A stretch of DNA of 64,000 nt, from assembly GCA_963817035.1 (NCBI GenBank), contig CAWFMM010000004.1, positions 1,054,001-1,118,000 of the forward strand, given 5' to 3'. Position numbers and translations under genes: made by a program. The notes under the pieces are model-generated. The model was not told the origin of the DNA, ran no database searches, and was given only the letters and a program-made list of their open reading frames with translations. Position 1 is the stretch's first letter. Every line of letters starts with the position of its first letter. Of this stretch, positions 43,252 to 52,108 are shown piece by piece. The DNA comes from AC-49 sp963817035 (GTDB taxonomy: Bacteria; Actinomycetota; Thermoleophilia; Solirubrobacterales; Solirubrobacteraceae).

Positions 43252-43671
43252 ATGGATCACGCGGCCACCATGCGAAGCTGCTACGACCGGCTGAACGCCG
43301 GGGACATCGAAGGGTTCGGCGCCCTGGTTGCCGACGAGTTCGTCGAGCACGAGGAGACGCCCGGCCTTGCGCCGACCAAGGACGGCGTCCTGGAGTTCTT
43401 TCGGATGTACCGCGCAGCGTTCCCTGATCTGCGCTTTGAGATCGACGACATTCTGCCCAGTGGCGACAAGGCCGTCGCGCGGGCTCGGGCGACCGGGACG
43501 AACAAGGGCGACTTCATGGGCATGCCCGCCACCGGCAAGAGCGTCGAGGTGCAGCTGATCGACATCATGCGCTTCGACGACGACGGCCTCGTGGCCGAGC
43601 ACTGGGGAGTCGTCGACGTCATGGCGATGATGCAGCAGCTCGGCGTGGTCCCCGAAGGTCCTGGGGCGTAG
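43252..43671 (+). CDS. SnoaL-like ester-cyclase family protein
   Basis: A 139-residue NTF2-fold protein: MRSCYDRLNAGDIEGFGALVADEFVEHE, FFRMYRAAFPDLRFEIDDIL, ATGTNKGDFMGMPATGKSVEV and FDDDGLVAEHWGVVD. This is the pattern of SnoaL/ester-cyclase proteins, with the His-x-Trp near the end. Function in the cell unknown. GGGA upstream supports the ATG at 43252. Confidence 0.85.
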   Translation: MDHAATMRSCYDRLNAGDIEGFGALVADEFVEHEETPGLAPTKDGVLEFFRMYRAAFPDLRFEIDDILPSGDKAVARARATGTNKGDFMGMPATGKSVEVQLIDIMRFDDDGLVAEHWGVVDVMAMMQQLGVVPEGPGA

Positions 43672-43686
43672 GCACGTCTCGTCGGC

Positions 43687-44565
43687 TCACGGCCCGATCT
43701 GAGCGAGTCTCGGGACGACCTTCTCGCCGAGTTCCGTAACGACGCCGGCGGGGTCTGGGCCCATCGGCGTGAACATGACGAGCTCGATGCCCATTGCGGC
43801 GTACTCCTGCATCGAGGCCAGAAAAGCGTCGACGTCCTCGAGCGGATTGCCGCCACCGATGATCGTCCTGCGGATCGCGGCCGGATCGCGTCCCTCCGTC
43901 TCGCAGTGGCGGTCGAGCACGTCGAGCTTGTGCCTGACCACGGCCGGGCCAGCCATCGCGAACAGGTTGCACGCGTCGGCGTAACGCGCGACCAGCTTCA
44001 GCGTCTTGCGCTCTCCGCTGCCACCGATGAGGATCGGGGGTCGCGGCTGCTGGACCGGGGCGGGTCGACAGATGGTCTCAGCCAGCTGGTAGTGCACGCC
44101 ATCGAACGGGCCGTCGTCGTCGCTCCACATCTGGCCGCAGATCTGAAGCGTCTCCTCCAGTCGCTCGAACCGTTCGCGCAGCGGCGGAAATGGCACGCCG
44201 AGCCCGAGATGCTCGCGGTCGTACCACGCCGCGCCGATCCCGAGCATCGCGCGTCCCTCGCTGAGCACGTCGAGTGTCGTGACCGTCTTGGCCAAGAGTC
44301 CCGGATGTCGATAGGTCACGCCGGTGACGAGCAGGCTGAGGGTCATCCGATGCGTCTGACCGGCGAGAAAGCCCAGCGACGTATAGCCCTCGAGCATCGG
44401 ATCCTGCGCGGTCGCCATCTGTTCCATCTGGAACCAGTGGTCCATCACCGTGAAGGTCGAGCAGCCACCGTCCTCGGCCGCCCTGGCCGTCGCGGCCAGC
44501 GCCGGCCGGATCTTCTCGGGCCCCCCGGGGAGCGTGAAGTTGGCGAAATGGATGCCGAGCTGCAT
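43687..44565 (-). CDS. LLM-class F420-dependent oxidoreductase
   Basis: A 292-residue luciferase-like TIM-barrel protein: QLGIHFANFTLPGG, CSTFTVMDHWFQM, RMTLSLLVTGVTYRHPGLLAKTVTTLDVLSEGRAMLGIGAAWYDREHLGLG. The cis-peptide SLLVTGV and GIGAAW are class marks. It probably uses reduced coenzyme F420 for hydride transfer; the substrate is unknown. It ends a small minus-strand set just below an F420-type protein. Confidence 0.88.
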   Translation of the reverse strand: MQLGIHFANFTLPGGPEKIRPALAATARAAEDGGCSTFTVMDHWFQMEQMATAQDPMLEGYTSLGFLAGQTHRMTLSLLVTGVTYRHPGLLAKTVTTLDVLSEGRAMLGIGAAWYDREHLGLGVPFPPLRERFERLEETLQICGQMWSDDDGPFDGVHYQLAETICRPAPVQQPRPPILIGGSGERKTLKLVARYADACNLFAMAGPAVVRHKLDVLDRHCETEGRDPAAIRRTIIGGGNPLEDVDAFLASMQEYAAMGIELVMFTPMGPDPAGVVTELGEKVVPRLAQIGP

Positions 44566-44570
44566 GAGTC

Positions 44571-44828
44571 TCAGGCGGCCGGGGTGAGCGCCATGATCGG
44601 GATGACGCGGCTGGTCTTGCGTGCGTAGTCGGCGAACGTGGGGTAGAGCTGCGCCTGCTCGGCGTAGAACTCGCCGTCGCGCAGGTACATCATCGGGTGC
44701 ACGTGCGGCTCGCCGCTGCGCGCGCCGCGGCTGTGCAGGATCAGCAGCGGCGCTCCCTCGAAGTTCCCGCCGACCCGGCCCTCGTTTGCTCGGAACTCCT
44801 CGATGACGGTTGCGTTGAGGTCGCTCAT
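44571..44828 (-). CDS. Deazaflavin (F420)-dependent nitroreductase-family protein with internal deletion
   Basis: Only 85 residues against about 140 for the family. The start MSDLNATVIEEFRANEGRVGG and FEGAPLLILHSRGARSGEPHV, MMYLRDGEFY are normal; it then jumps to AEQAQLYPTFADYARKTSRVIPIM, the family's C-terminus. About 50 residues with the F420-phosphate contacts are missing in frame. Still one clean frame, so a short stable product is possible but F420 binding is doubtful. Compare the complete-looking homologue at 63674. Confidence 0.7.
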   Translation of the reverse strand: MSDLNATVIEEFRANEGRVGGNFEGAPLLILHSRGARSGEPHVHPMMYLRDGEFYAEQAQLYPTFADYARKTSRVIPIMALTPAA

Positions 44829-45002
44829 CGAGGTTCTGATCCTAGTCGCCGCGGGGCCGGGGGTCGAACTCGTCGCCTGGGCCGGAGTGGAGCGGCTGCC
44901 GCGGCATCCGTCGCCGCGCGCGACGTTGCAGCGCAGCACGCGCTCTACGAAGAGCGTTGGTTGCGAAACTCACGATTGCGCGCGCGGCCGGCAGCCGCGA
45001 GC

Positions 45003-45452
45003 ATGCGCGTCATGCGAATTCGTGACGTGGCCTTGACGGGCGCCGCTGTGCTGATCCTCGCCGGGTGCGGGTCGAGCTTCGATCGCAAGGACCTCGCGAA
45101 GCAGGTGAGCGCGGATCTCGCCGCCCATGGCGTCACGCTGCACGAGATCAGCGGGACCCTCGGGGAGGGCCCCGTGCTCGTCCTCGACGGCGGTCGCACC
45201 GGTCCGTTCGGCGGCTTCTCGCTCTACGTCGCCGACAAGGCGTCGTCGTTTCATATCGAGGACCAGACCGCGGACGCGCCTGACGGCGCCGGGATTCGCT
45301 GGGAGGACCGCAGCCAGTCGGGCCGGCCGTTCTTCATCGCCTACAAGCGCTACGGAGATCACCTCGAGGTGGCGTGGGAGACGACGGCGAGATCGACGGC
45401 CGACGCCCGGTTCGCAGCGCTTGACCGGCTGCTCACGGCATCGGCGAAGTAA
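45003..45452 (+). CDS. Lipoprotein of unknown function
   Basis: A 149-residue secreted lipoprotein. The signal MRVMRIRDVALTGAAVLILAGC has a lipobox LAGC with the acylated Cys. The mature part is a small alpha/beta domain (DRKDLAKQVSADLAAHGVTL; FGGFSLYVADKASSF; WEDRSQSGRPFFIAYKRYGDHLEVAWE). Not recognised. An ATG at 45012 gives a slightly shorter signal. The 174 bp before it hold no supported gene. Confidence 0.72.
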   Translation: MRVMRIRDVALTGAAVLILAGCGSSFDRKDLAKQVSADLAAHGVTLHEISGTLGEGPVLVLDGGRTGPFGGFSLYVADKASSFHIEDQTADAPDGAGIRWEDRSQSGRPFFIAYKRYGDHLEVAWETTARSTADARFAALDRLLTASAK

Positions 45453-45457
45453 CGCGT

Positions 45458-46231
45458 ATGGCCGGCGCTCACTGGGAAGCACTGCTGATCGACATCGACG
45501 GCGTCCTGCACGTCGGGTCCGATCCGATCGACGGTGCACACGAGGCGGTGCAGGCGCTGCGTGAGCGCAACGTGCCGTTTCGGCTGGTGACCAATACGAC
45601 GTCGCGGTCACGCCGACGGGTCGCCGAGCGACTCGTCGGCCTCGGCTTCGCGATCACGGCGGCGGACGTTCTCACGCCCGCCGCGCTGGCCGTCCGGCAT
45701 TGCCGCTGGCACGGGTACACGCGGGTCGCGCTGCACGTGGCCGAGGCGCTGCGCGAGGACCTCGACGAGCTCGGGGACGCGCAGGGCGACGACGTCGACG
45801 CGGTCGTGCTGGGCGATCTCGGTGAGGAATTCAGCTACGAGCGGCTCAACGCGATCTTCGGTCAACTGCAGGGCGGCGCGGAGTTGGTCGCGCTGCAGCG
45901 CAACCGCGTGTGGCAGCGCGCGGATGGCCTTGTCCTCGATGCCGGCCCGTTTGTCGTGGCGTTGGAATACGCCACGGGCCGCGACGCGACCGTCGTCGGC
46001 AAGCCGTCTCCGGCGTTCTTTGCCGCCGCGCTCGAGGAGCTCGGAGCCCGCGCCGATGCGGCCGCGATGATCGGCGACGACATCGAGGCCGATGTCGGCG
46101 GCGCGCTCGACGCAGGCCTCGACGGCGTCCTTGTTCGCACGGGCAAGTTCCGCGAGCAGACGCTTCGCTCGAGCGGCGTCATACCGACGCTCGTCATCGA
46201 CTCGGTGGCCCAGCTGATCGACCTGGTGTGA
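45458..46231 (+). CDS. HAD-superfamily phosphatase, subclass IIA (NagD/LHPP-like)
   Basis: A 257-residue HAD enzyme: motif 1 LLIDIDGVLHVGS (nucleophile Asp), motif 2 FRLVTNTTS, a C2-type cap (RVAERLVGLGFAIT onward), Lys in VGKPSPAFF, motif 4 AMIGDDIEADVGGALDAG. LHPP-type proteins remove phosphate from phosphohistidine, phospholysine or small molecules. It follows the lipoprotein gene by five bases. Confidence 0.9.
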   Translation: MAGAHWEALLIDIDGVLHVGSDPIDGAHEAVQALRERNVPFRLVTNTTSRSRRRVAERLVGLGFAITAADVLTPAALAVRHCRWHGYTRVALHVAEALREDLDELGDAQGDDVDAVVLGDLGEEFSYERLNAIFGQLQGGAELVALQRNRVWQRADGLVLDAGPFVVALEYATGRDATVVGKPSPAFFAAALEELGARADAAAMIGDDIEADVGGALDAGLDGVLVRTGKFREQTLRSSGVIPTLVIDSVAQLIDLV

Positions 46232-46260
46232 CGTTCCACTTCCCAACCAACGCCGGCACG

Positions 46261-46737
46261 CTAGAACGCCGGCACGTGGGTCCACGTGCCCTTCTGGTTG
46301 GCGAAGCCCGCATCGAGGGCGAAGCCGAACGTCGACAGCTTGGCGCTCTTGGGCACCTCAAAGGCGATACAGGTGTTCACGCTCTTGCCGACGGCGATCT
46401 TGAGGGTGCTCGGGTTCTTGCATGCCCCGCCGATCGAGATCGAGCCCGTGATCTTCTTCTTGCTCTTCGTCACCAGCCACGCGCCGGTGAGCGGTGAGTC
46501 CGAATACCCCTTCTTGCCGACGTTCTTCATCTGAAGCCAGACGCCGACCCAGAGCTTCCCCGTCGGAGCCGGGAGGCTCGCGTTGAACCGGGCGACCTTG
46601 TAGGGGCGGATCGCCATCTTCTCGGCCGGTGTCAGGCCGGTGAGGGTCTGGGTCTTGCCGAAGACTGCGGCCTCGGCGGTGGCCGCAGCCGCGAGGGCGA
46701 TCAGGAGGATGGTTGCCACAACCGCGCGTCGAGCCAT
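46261..46737 (-). CDS. Secreted immunoglobulin-like (DUF4352-type) small protein
   Basis: About 158 residues. A Sec signal (MARRAVVATILLIALAAAATAEA) precedes a beta-rich domain: FGKTQTLTGL, YKVARFNASLPAPTGKLWVGVWLQMKNVG, then VNTCIAFEVPKSAKLSTFGFALD. Two Cys (ACKN and NTC) may form one bond. The fold resembles telokin/DUF4352 proteins. The ATG at 46737 has AAGG eight bases upstream; a GTG at 46746 is possible. Confidence 0.72.
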   Translation of the reverse strand: MARRAVVATILLIALAAAATAEAAVFGKTQTLTGLTPAEKMAIRPYKVARFNASLPAPTGKLWVGVWLQMKNVGKKGYSDSPLTGAWLVTKSKKKITGSISIGGACKNPSTLKIAVGKSVNTCIAFEVPKSAKLSTFGFALDAGFANQKGTWTHVPAF

Positions 46738-46834
46738 GAGCGTCACCTTGCTGGTCCGTGGGGGGGAGTACGGGATCTTCTCAGTCGTTCAGCGTTCAGG
46801 CGGGCTTCAGGTTCGCGCTGCCATCTTGGCGGCC

Positions 46835-47671
46835 ATGACCACCAGCACGACCTCACCGCCGCGACCCACCGGGATCTCCTTCGGCCGGCAGATGCTCAAC
46901 AAGGTCCCCGAAGTCACGATCTACTTCTGGGTGATCAAGATCATGGCGACGACGGTCGGTGAGACGGTTGCCGACTACCTGAACACGAACGTCGGGCTCG
47001 GTCTGAAGAACACGTCCTACGTCTTCGCGGCGCTGCTCATCGTGGCGCTGTTCTTCCAGTTCCGCACGCGCCGCTACGTGCCGGGGGTCTACTGGTTCGT
47101 CGTCGTCGTCATCAGCGTCATGGGCACGCTGATCACCGACAACCTCACCGACAACTACAACGTGGCGCTGACCACGACCACGATCGTCTTCAGCGTCTGC
47201 CTGGCGCTGACATTCGTCGGCTGGTTCGCCAGCGAGCGCACGCTGTCGATTCACACAATCGTCACGAGCAAGCGTGAAGCCTGGTACTGGCTGACGATCC
47301 TCTTCACCTTCGCACTCGGCACCGCGGCCGGCGACCTGATCTCCGAGAAGGCGAACCTCGGGTATTTCGTCACGCTGCTGCTGTTCGTCGGCGCCATCGC
47401 GGCCGTCACCTTCGCGCACTTCGTGTTCAGGCTGAACGCGGTCCTCGCGTTCTGGATCGCCTACATCCTCACCCGGCCGCTCGGTGCGTCGACCGGTGAT
47501 CTGCTCACCGCGCCGACCCACGACGGCGGGCTCGGTCTGAGCACCAACCTGGTCAGCGGCATCTTCCTCGCGGTGATCATCGGCCTCGTGACCTTCCTGT
47601 CGATCACGAAGGTCGACATCATCGAGACACCGATCGCCGACGAGATCCACCACGACGCCAGTCCGGCGTAG
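46835..47671 (+). CDS. COG4705 polytopic membrane protein
   Basis: A 278-residue membrane protein with eight hydrophobic segments. Family landmarks are KVPEVTIYFWVIKIMATTVGETVADYL, LFFQFRTRRYVPGVYWFVV, RTLSIHTI, REAWYWLTILFTFALGTAAGDL and AYILTRPLGASTGD. The T-x-G-E-T and R-P-L-G-A-S motifs are repeated in the homologue at 54341. Function unknown. It precedes a 138-residue soluble protein by 18 bases. Confidence 0.82.
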   Translation: MTTSTTSPPRPTGISFGRQMLNKVPEVTIYFWVIKIMATTVGETVADYLNTNVGLGLKNTSYVFAALLIVALFFQFRTRRYVPGVYWFVVVVISVMGTLITDNLTDNYNVALTTTTIVFSVCLALTFVGWFASERTLSIHTIVTSKREAWYWLTILFTFALGTAAGDLISEKANLGYFVTLLLFVGAIAAVTFAHFVFRLNAVLAFWIAYILTRPLGASTGDLLTAPTHDGGLGLSTNLVSGIFLAVIIGLVTFLSITKVDIIETPIADEIHHDASPA

Positions 47672-47689
47672 AGAGCGAGGGCCAATCTC

Positions 47690-48106
47690 ATGGAGTCATC
47701 CACCGCCCGGGTCCTGATCGTCGCCAACAAGACGACGGTGACCCCGGCGCTGATCGGGGCCGTCCGCGCGCGTGCCGACAGTGGACCGGCCGAATTCTTC
47801 CTTCTCATCCCGAATCCTGACCATGTGCTCTTCGATCGCATCAGCCAGAACACGAGCGCCGGCGAGCAGGTACTGGCGTTGGCGCTGCCGATGCTCTCCG
47901 AGGCGGCCGGCTGCGAGGTGGAGGGCCGTGTCGCCCACAGCCCCAACGCCTACGACGACATCGAGCAGGACGTCAAGAGCGGGAACTTCGACGAGGTCAT
48001 CCTCGAGACGATTCCCACCCACGTCTCGCACTGGCTCCACGTCGATCTGGAACATCGCGTAGCCGGCCTGGGCCTGCCGCTCACCACGATCAGCGCGACG
48101 CATTAG
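47690..48106 (+). CDS. Hypothetical alpha/beta protein (universal-stress-like)
   Basis: A 138-residue protein with a Rossmann-like start (RVLIVANKTTVTPALIGAVRARA), then FFLLIPNPDHVLFDRI, and a late strand VILETIPTHVSHWLHVDL. The order of strands and helices resembles universal stress proteins, without their ATP-binding loop. It lies between the COG4705 gene and the kelch lipoprotein. Confidence 0.65.
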   Translation: MESSTARVLIVANKTTVTPALIGAVRARADSGPAEFFLLIPNPDHVLFDRISQNTSAGEQVLALALPMLSEAAGCEVEGRVAHSPNAYDDIEQDVKSGNFDEVILETIPTHVSHWLHVDLEHRVAGLGLPLTTISATH

Positions 48107-48119
48107 CCGGCTCGCATCC

Positions 48120-49109
48120 GTGATCTGCGTGACGTGTGCGCTTGCCGGCTGTGGCGGTGCGGCGCCGATCTCGCCGACGACATCGGCGACCTCCGCGTCG
48201 TCGAGGCAGCCGAGTGCCAGGTCGCCTGCGAAGTCCAGGCCCGCCGTGTCGCGCTCTCAAGCCCTGCATCTCGCGGGGACGGCGACACTGCCCGCCCCGG
48301 TTCAGCTTCCCGGTGTCGCGGCGATCGGCGCCAACGTCCTGGCCGTCGGCGGTCTCGACGCCGCTGACAGCTCGGTGGCGAACGTCGTTCACGTCTCACC
48401 GGGGGCCGCGCACGACATCGCCGCGCTCCCCCAACCGACGCACGACATCGGGGTGACGGCCGTCGGTCACACCACGTACGCCTTTGGTGGCGGAACCGCC
48501 GCGGGGCCGATCGACACGATCACCGCCATCTCGTCGACGGGGGTGCGGGCTGCCGGTCATCTGCCGGCGGCGATGTCCGACACGACCGCCGTCACGCTCG
48601 GTTCAACGGCGTACGTGATCGGCGGCTACACGACGGTCGCGCCGCTGCGCTCCGTGCTCGCCTTCCGTCCGGGCGCTGGAACCGTCCATCAGGTCGCCAC
48701 GCTCCCGCATCCGGTCCGCTACGTCGCGGCGGCGGCCATCGGCTCCCGGATCTACGTCGCCGGTGGCACCGACGGAACGACTGCGCGCCGCGAGATCCTC
48801 TCGGTCGATCCGGCAACGCACAGCGTTCGTGTCGTCGCCCGGCTCCCCGCGCCGTTGGCCCACGCCGCGGGCGCCGCGCTCGGCACGACCTTCTACATCC
48901 TTGGCGGGCGTGACGACTCGCTCACCGGCCAACGTGCGGGCATCTGGGCGTTCGACACCGTCACCGGCAAGCTCTCCCGCGCCGGGCGGCTGCCGGTCGC
49001 GCTGTCCGATCTCTCCGCGGCCGCGGTCGGCAACCACATTGTCGTGGTCGGTGGGCGCCAGGCCGACGGCCGGGTCCTCGCCGAGCGCTGGACGCTGCGG
49101 ACCCGATGA
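48120..49109 (+). CDS. Kelch-repeat beta-propeller lipoprotein
   Basis: A 329-residue protein with about six kelch-type blades, each with a Gly-Gly after a strand: VLAVGGLD, TYAFGGGT, AYVIGGYT, IYVAGGTD, FYILGGRD, VVVGGRQ. The lipobox is CALAGCGG. Using the GTG at 48120 leaves a signal of only about nine residues without a positive charge. Reading from an ATT at 48102, which overlaps the previous stop, gives ISRLASVICV and a normal n-region. Kelch propellers usually bind sugars or proteins outside the cell. It is coupled to the next lipoprotein. Confidence 0.82.
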   Translation: MICVTCALAGCGGAAPISPTTSATSASSRQPSARSPAKSRPAVSRSQALHLAGTATLPAPVQLPGVAAIGANVLAVGGLDAADSSVANVVHVSPGAAHDIAALPQPTHDIGVTAVGHTTYAFGGGTAAGPIDTITAISSTGVRAAGHLPAAMSDTTAVTLGSTAYVIGGYTTVAPLRSVLAFRPGAGTVHQVATLPHPVRYVAAAAIGSRIYVAGGTDGTTARREILSVDPATHSVRVVARLPAPLAHAAGAALGTTFYILGGRDDSLTGQRAGIWAFDTVTGKLSRAGRLPVALSDLSAAAVGNHIVVVGGRQADGRVLAERWTLRTR

Positions 49110-50251
49110 GCCGCTCACCGGTTCGCCTCGCAGTGGTCATCGCGGGCGTTGCCCTCGCCGGCTGTGGAGCGACCCGCCACGCCGCCCGTACGACGACGCC
49201 GACCGTGAGGACTTCACCGAAAACAGTCGGCTCGCCGCATCGCACGGTTGTGGTTCCCAACGTGTACGCGGCGGACCGGGCCAGCCACCTCTCCCGCGCC
49301 GTCGCCCACGATCGCCCGCTGATCTACGTCCCGAATTCGCAGTCCAACACGGTCGACGAGGTCTCCCAGGCGACCGGCCGGATCGTCCGCCACTTCGCGG
49401 TCGCGACCGAGCCGCAGCACGTCACGCCGTCGTGGGATCTCAAGACGCTGTGGGTGAGCAGCGACAAGGGAAACCGCCTCACGCCGATCAACCCGCGGAC
49501 CGGGCGGCCCGGACGACCCGTGGTCGTCCGCGATCCCTACAACCTCTACTTCACCGCCGACGGTCGCCGCGCGATCGTGGTGTCGGAGGCGCGCCGGCGC
49601 CTCGACTTCCGCAGCCCGCATTCCATGCGCCTGCGTCACAGCCTCCCGGTTCCGACGTGCGATGGCGTCGATCACATGGACTTCACCGCGAACGGACACC
49701 TTGCGCTCGTCTCGTGTGAGTTCGCGGGTCGCATGATCGTCGTCGACCTCCGTCGCGAAACGGTGGTCAAGACGATCGCGCTGCGCGCCGGCGCGATGCC
49801 CCAGGACGTGAAACTGGCCCCCGACGGGCGTACGTTCTACGTCGCCGACATGGCCTCCAACGGTGTCTGGCTGATCGACGCCACGACGATGGCGAAGGAG
49901 GGTTTCGTGCGCACCGGCAGCGGCGCTCACGGGCTCTACCCGAGCCGCGACGCCAAGGTCCTCTACGTCTCCAATCGCGGCGAAGGGAGCATCTCGGTCC
50001 TGTCATTCAAGACGCGAGCACCGATCGCGAAATGGCGTATCCCGCGAGGCGGATCTCCCGACATGGGTGGCGTCTCCGCCGACGGCAAGGTCCTGTGGCT
50101 CACCGGCCGCTACAACGGCGTGCTGTACGCGATCTCCACGCGCACCGGCAGGCTTCTGCACCGGATCGCGGTCGGCAGCGGACCGCACGGCGCCTGTGTC
50201 TGGCCGCAGCCCGGCCGCTACTCGATCGGGCACACGGGGATCCTGCGTTAG
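49106..50251 (+). CDS. YVTN-type beta-propeller lipoprotein
   Basis: A 381-residue secreted lipoprotein. Signal MSRSPVRLAVVIAGVALAGC; the mature protein is a seven-blade-like propeller with repeated motifs: IYVPNSQSNTVDEVS, LWVSSDKGNRL, TFYVADMASNGVWLID, LYVSNRGEGSISVLS, LWLTGRYNGVLYAIS. Such proteins bind surface glycans or redox partners. The start overlaps the kelch stop; the stop overlaps the converging membrane protein by four bases. Confidence 0.85.
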   Translation: MSRSPVRLAVVIAGVALAGCGATRHAARTTTPTVRTSPKTVGSPHRTVVVPNVYAADRASHLSRAVAHDRPLIYVPNSQSNTVDEVSQATGRIVRHFAVATEPQHVTPSWDLKTLWVSSDKGNRLTPINPRTGRPGRPVVVRDPYNLYFTADGRRAIVVSEARRRLDFRSPHSMRLRHSLPVPTCDGVDHMDFTANGHLALVSCEFAGRMIVVDLRRETVVKTIALRAGAMPQDVKLAPDGRTFYVADMASNGVWLIDATTMAKEGFVRTGSGAHGLYPSRDAKVLYVSNRGEGSISVLSFKTRAPIAKWRIPRGGSPDMGGVSADGKVLWLTGRYNGVLYAISTRTGRLLHRIAVGSGPHGACVWPQPGRYSIGHTGILR

Positions 50252-51849
50252 CCGTTGCTCGTCTGCGCGGTGACGGGCGGACACGCATCACGGTCGGCGA
50301 CCACGGCGGACGGGCGCCACGGCGCCGTCACGGCGACGACACCCGGCGCGTAGGCCGTGATCCGCGTGGTGCCAGCCGGCCCGGAGCGCACACACGCGCC
50401 GGCGGTCGCGCGCCAGTAGGAGGTGTAGTGGACGGCGAGGGTCGCGGTGCCGGGTCTGGCAAATCGGACGCTCATACCCGAGGGGTCGAGGTCGACGAGG
50501 CCGGCGCCGTGGACGATCGGCTGCGGTTTGGAGACGGCGAACACCCGCCAGTGCCGGCTGTGCCAGACGGGCTTGAGGTAGGTCGGCGGCGTCCTGAGCA
50601 AGGCCGCCTCCGCCGCGCCCCAGCGCTGGGGCGTGCTGTCGGAGAGCGCGACGTAAGCGACGCTCGTCCGGTCGAGCCAGCGTCGGTACGCTGACGGGGC
50701 AATCGCCTGGTCGTAGAACAGCGCGTTGTAGCGACGGTCGAGCTGGGTCTCCCAGCCGCGCGCGATCGGGAAGTCCAAGGCGACGTAGACCGACTCCCAA
50801 CGCGTCGACGTCGGGACGATCTCGACGCGGTGATCACCGATGTGCAGAGCGCGCAGCTCGCCGATCAGGGGGGCGAAGTACGCGGCGTCGGCGGCGTCGC
50901 TCTGGCTCGCCTTGATCGTCTCGGCAACCGGGCCCCACAACAGCGAGATCGCCAGCGCACACGAGCACGCGAGGACCGCGCCGGCGCCGGGACGGCGGCG
51001 AGCGCACAGCAGCACCGGTCCGAGCGCGAGGACCCCGAGCCGCGCAACGTTGCTGCCCATCGGCGTCGGCACCGCAAACGCCGCGACCGAGGCGATGGCG
51101 TAGAGACCCACCGCGCGGCGCAGGAAGCGCTCGCTCGGATCGAGCAGGAGCCAGACCGCGACGGTCATCGCGGTGCCGGCCAGCGCGGTGGTGAGGTCGT
51201 CGGGCTGAACGCCGCCGTCGGCGAACCAGAGCGCATTCACGATGACCGTGGTCGCGAGCGCGGTTCCGGCCACGGCCAGCTTGCGCCGCGGAAGGCATCC
51301 CCACGCGGCGGCGAGGATCAAGCCGAGGAACAGTGCGACGACTGGGCTCGTGACGGCGCACAGCGCGCAGAGCAGCGATCCCGCGACCGTCCGGCCGCGC
51401 GTGAGCGCAACCAGCGCAACGAGCGCAACCGCCGTACCGAGGGCAAAGGTCAGGCGTCCGATGAACAGGTCGCCGACGGCCGCGGCGGCGAACCACGCGG
51501 CCGGGAGCGGCCCGGTGCCCGGTCGCAACCGCGTCACGAGGCTCTCGACGCAGAGCACCGAAACGGCGACCGAGGCGAGGCCGACAGCGCGGAGCCCAAA
51601 GACCGAGCCGAGCGCGGGCGAGACGAGGCTGTAGCCAAGCAGCTGATGGCCGGCGAACCATCCGTTGTCCCAGACCGAGAAGCCGCTGCGCACGAACAGA
51701 TCGGCGCGATAGACCTGTGCGGCGAGATCGGCGGTGCGGGGCTGGGCGACCGCCCACGCCCCGCCGAGCGCGCCGGCCAGGAGCAACGACGGCCGGGGGC
51801 GTAGGGCCTTCAGACGCAGTGCGGATGGCCAGGCGGCGGCGAAGGTCAC
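50248..51849 (-). CDS. Polytopic membrane protein, GT-C-glycosyltransferase-like architecture
   Basis: A 533-residue protein with about ten helices in the first 330 residues and a soluble extracytoplasmic C-terminal domain (FYDQAIAPSAYRRWLDRT, VWHSRHWRVFAVSKPQP, LAVHYTSYWRATAGA). The early loop GFSVWDNGWFAGHQLLGYS carries Asp and is placed like the catalytic loop of GT-C lipid-linked sugar transferases. I cannot name a family. Tail-to-tail with the propeller lipoproteins. Confidence 0.65.
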   Translation of the reverse strand: MTFAAAWPSALRLKALRPRPSLLLAGALGGAWAVAQPRTADLAAQVYRADLFVRSGFSVWDNGWFAGHQLLGYSLVSPALGSVFGLRAVGLASVAVSVLCVESLVTRLRPGTGPLPAAWFAAAAVGDLFIGRLTFALGTAVALVALVALTRGRTVAGSLLCALCAVTSPVVALFLGLILAAAWGCLPRRKLAVAGTALATTVIVNALWFADGGVQPDDLTTALAGTAMTVAVWLLLDPSERFLRRAVGLYAIASVAAFAVPTPMGSNVARLGVLALGPVLLCARRRPGAGAVLACSCALAISLLWGPVAETIKASQSDAADAAYFAPLIGELRALHIGDHRVEIVPTSTRWESVYVALDFPIARGWETQLDRRYNALFYDQAIAPSAYRRWLDRTSVAYVALSDSTPQRWGAAEAALLRTPPTYLKPVWHSRHWRVFAVSKPQPIVHGAGLVDLDPSGMSVRFARPGTATLAVHYTSYWRATAGACVRSGPAGTTRITAYAPGVVAVTAPWRPSAVVADRDACPPVTAQTSNG

Positions 51850-51953
51850 CGGCGCGGTCTACCAACGTGCGCCTGAACCGTGCCTGACTGTGACGCGTCG
51901 GCGGGCGACGGTCAGGAAGTCGTCAGGTTGTCGGTGGCACATTGGCGGGCGCG

Positions 51954-52106
51954 ATGCATCCCAACGCAGGCTTCATGCCGACGGCTACCGCGCTGATGAT
52001 CGGTCTGGTGGCCGGCGGGATCACGAACTCCGCCCTCGTGGCCGGTATCTGCGCATGCGTAGCGTTGGCGGTGATCACCGTCTCCGCGGACGACCGCAAG
52101 CGCTGA
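51954..52106 (+). CDS. Small single-span membrane protein, 50 residues
   Basis: MHPNAGFMPTATALMIGL, then a Gly/Ala/Val-rich helix with two Cys (ICACVALAVITV), ending ADDRKR. ATG at 51954, TGA at 52106. The strong hydrophobic middle with a charged end argues for a real peptide. It lies three bases ahead of the next small gene. Confidence 0.5.
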   Translation: MHPNAGFMPTATALMIGLVAGGITNSALVAGICACVALAVITVSADDRKR

Positions 52107-52108
52107 GC

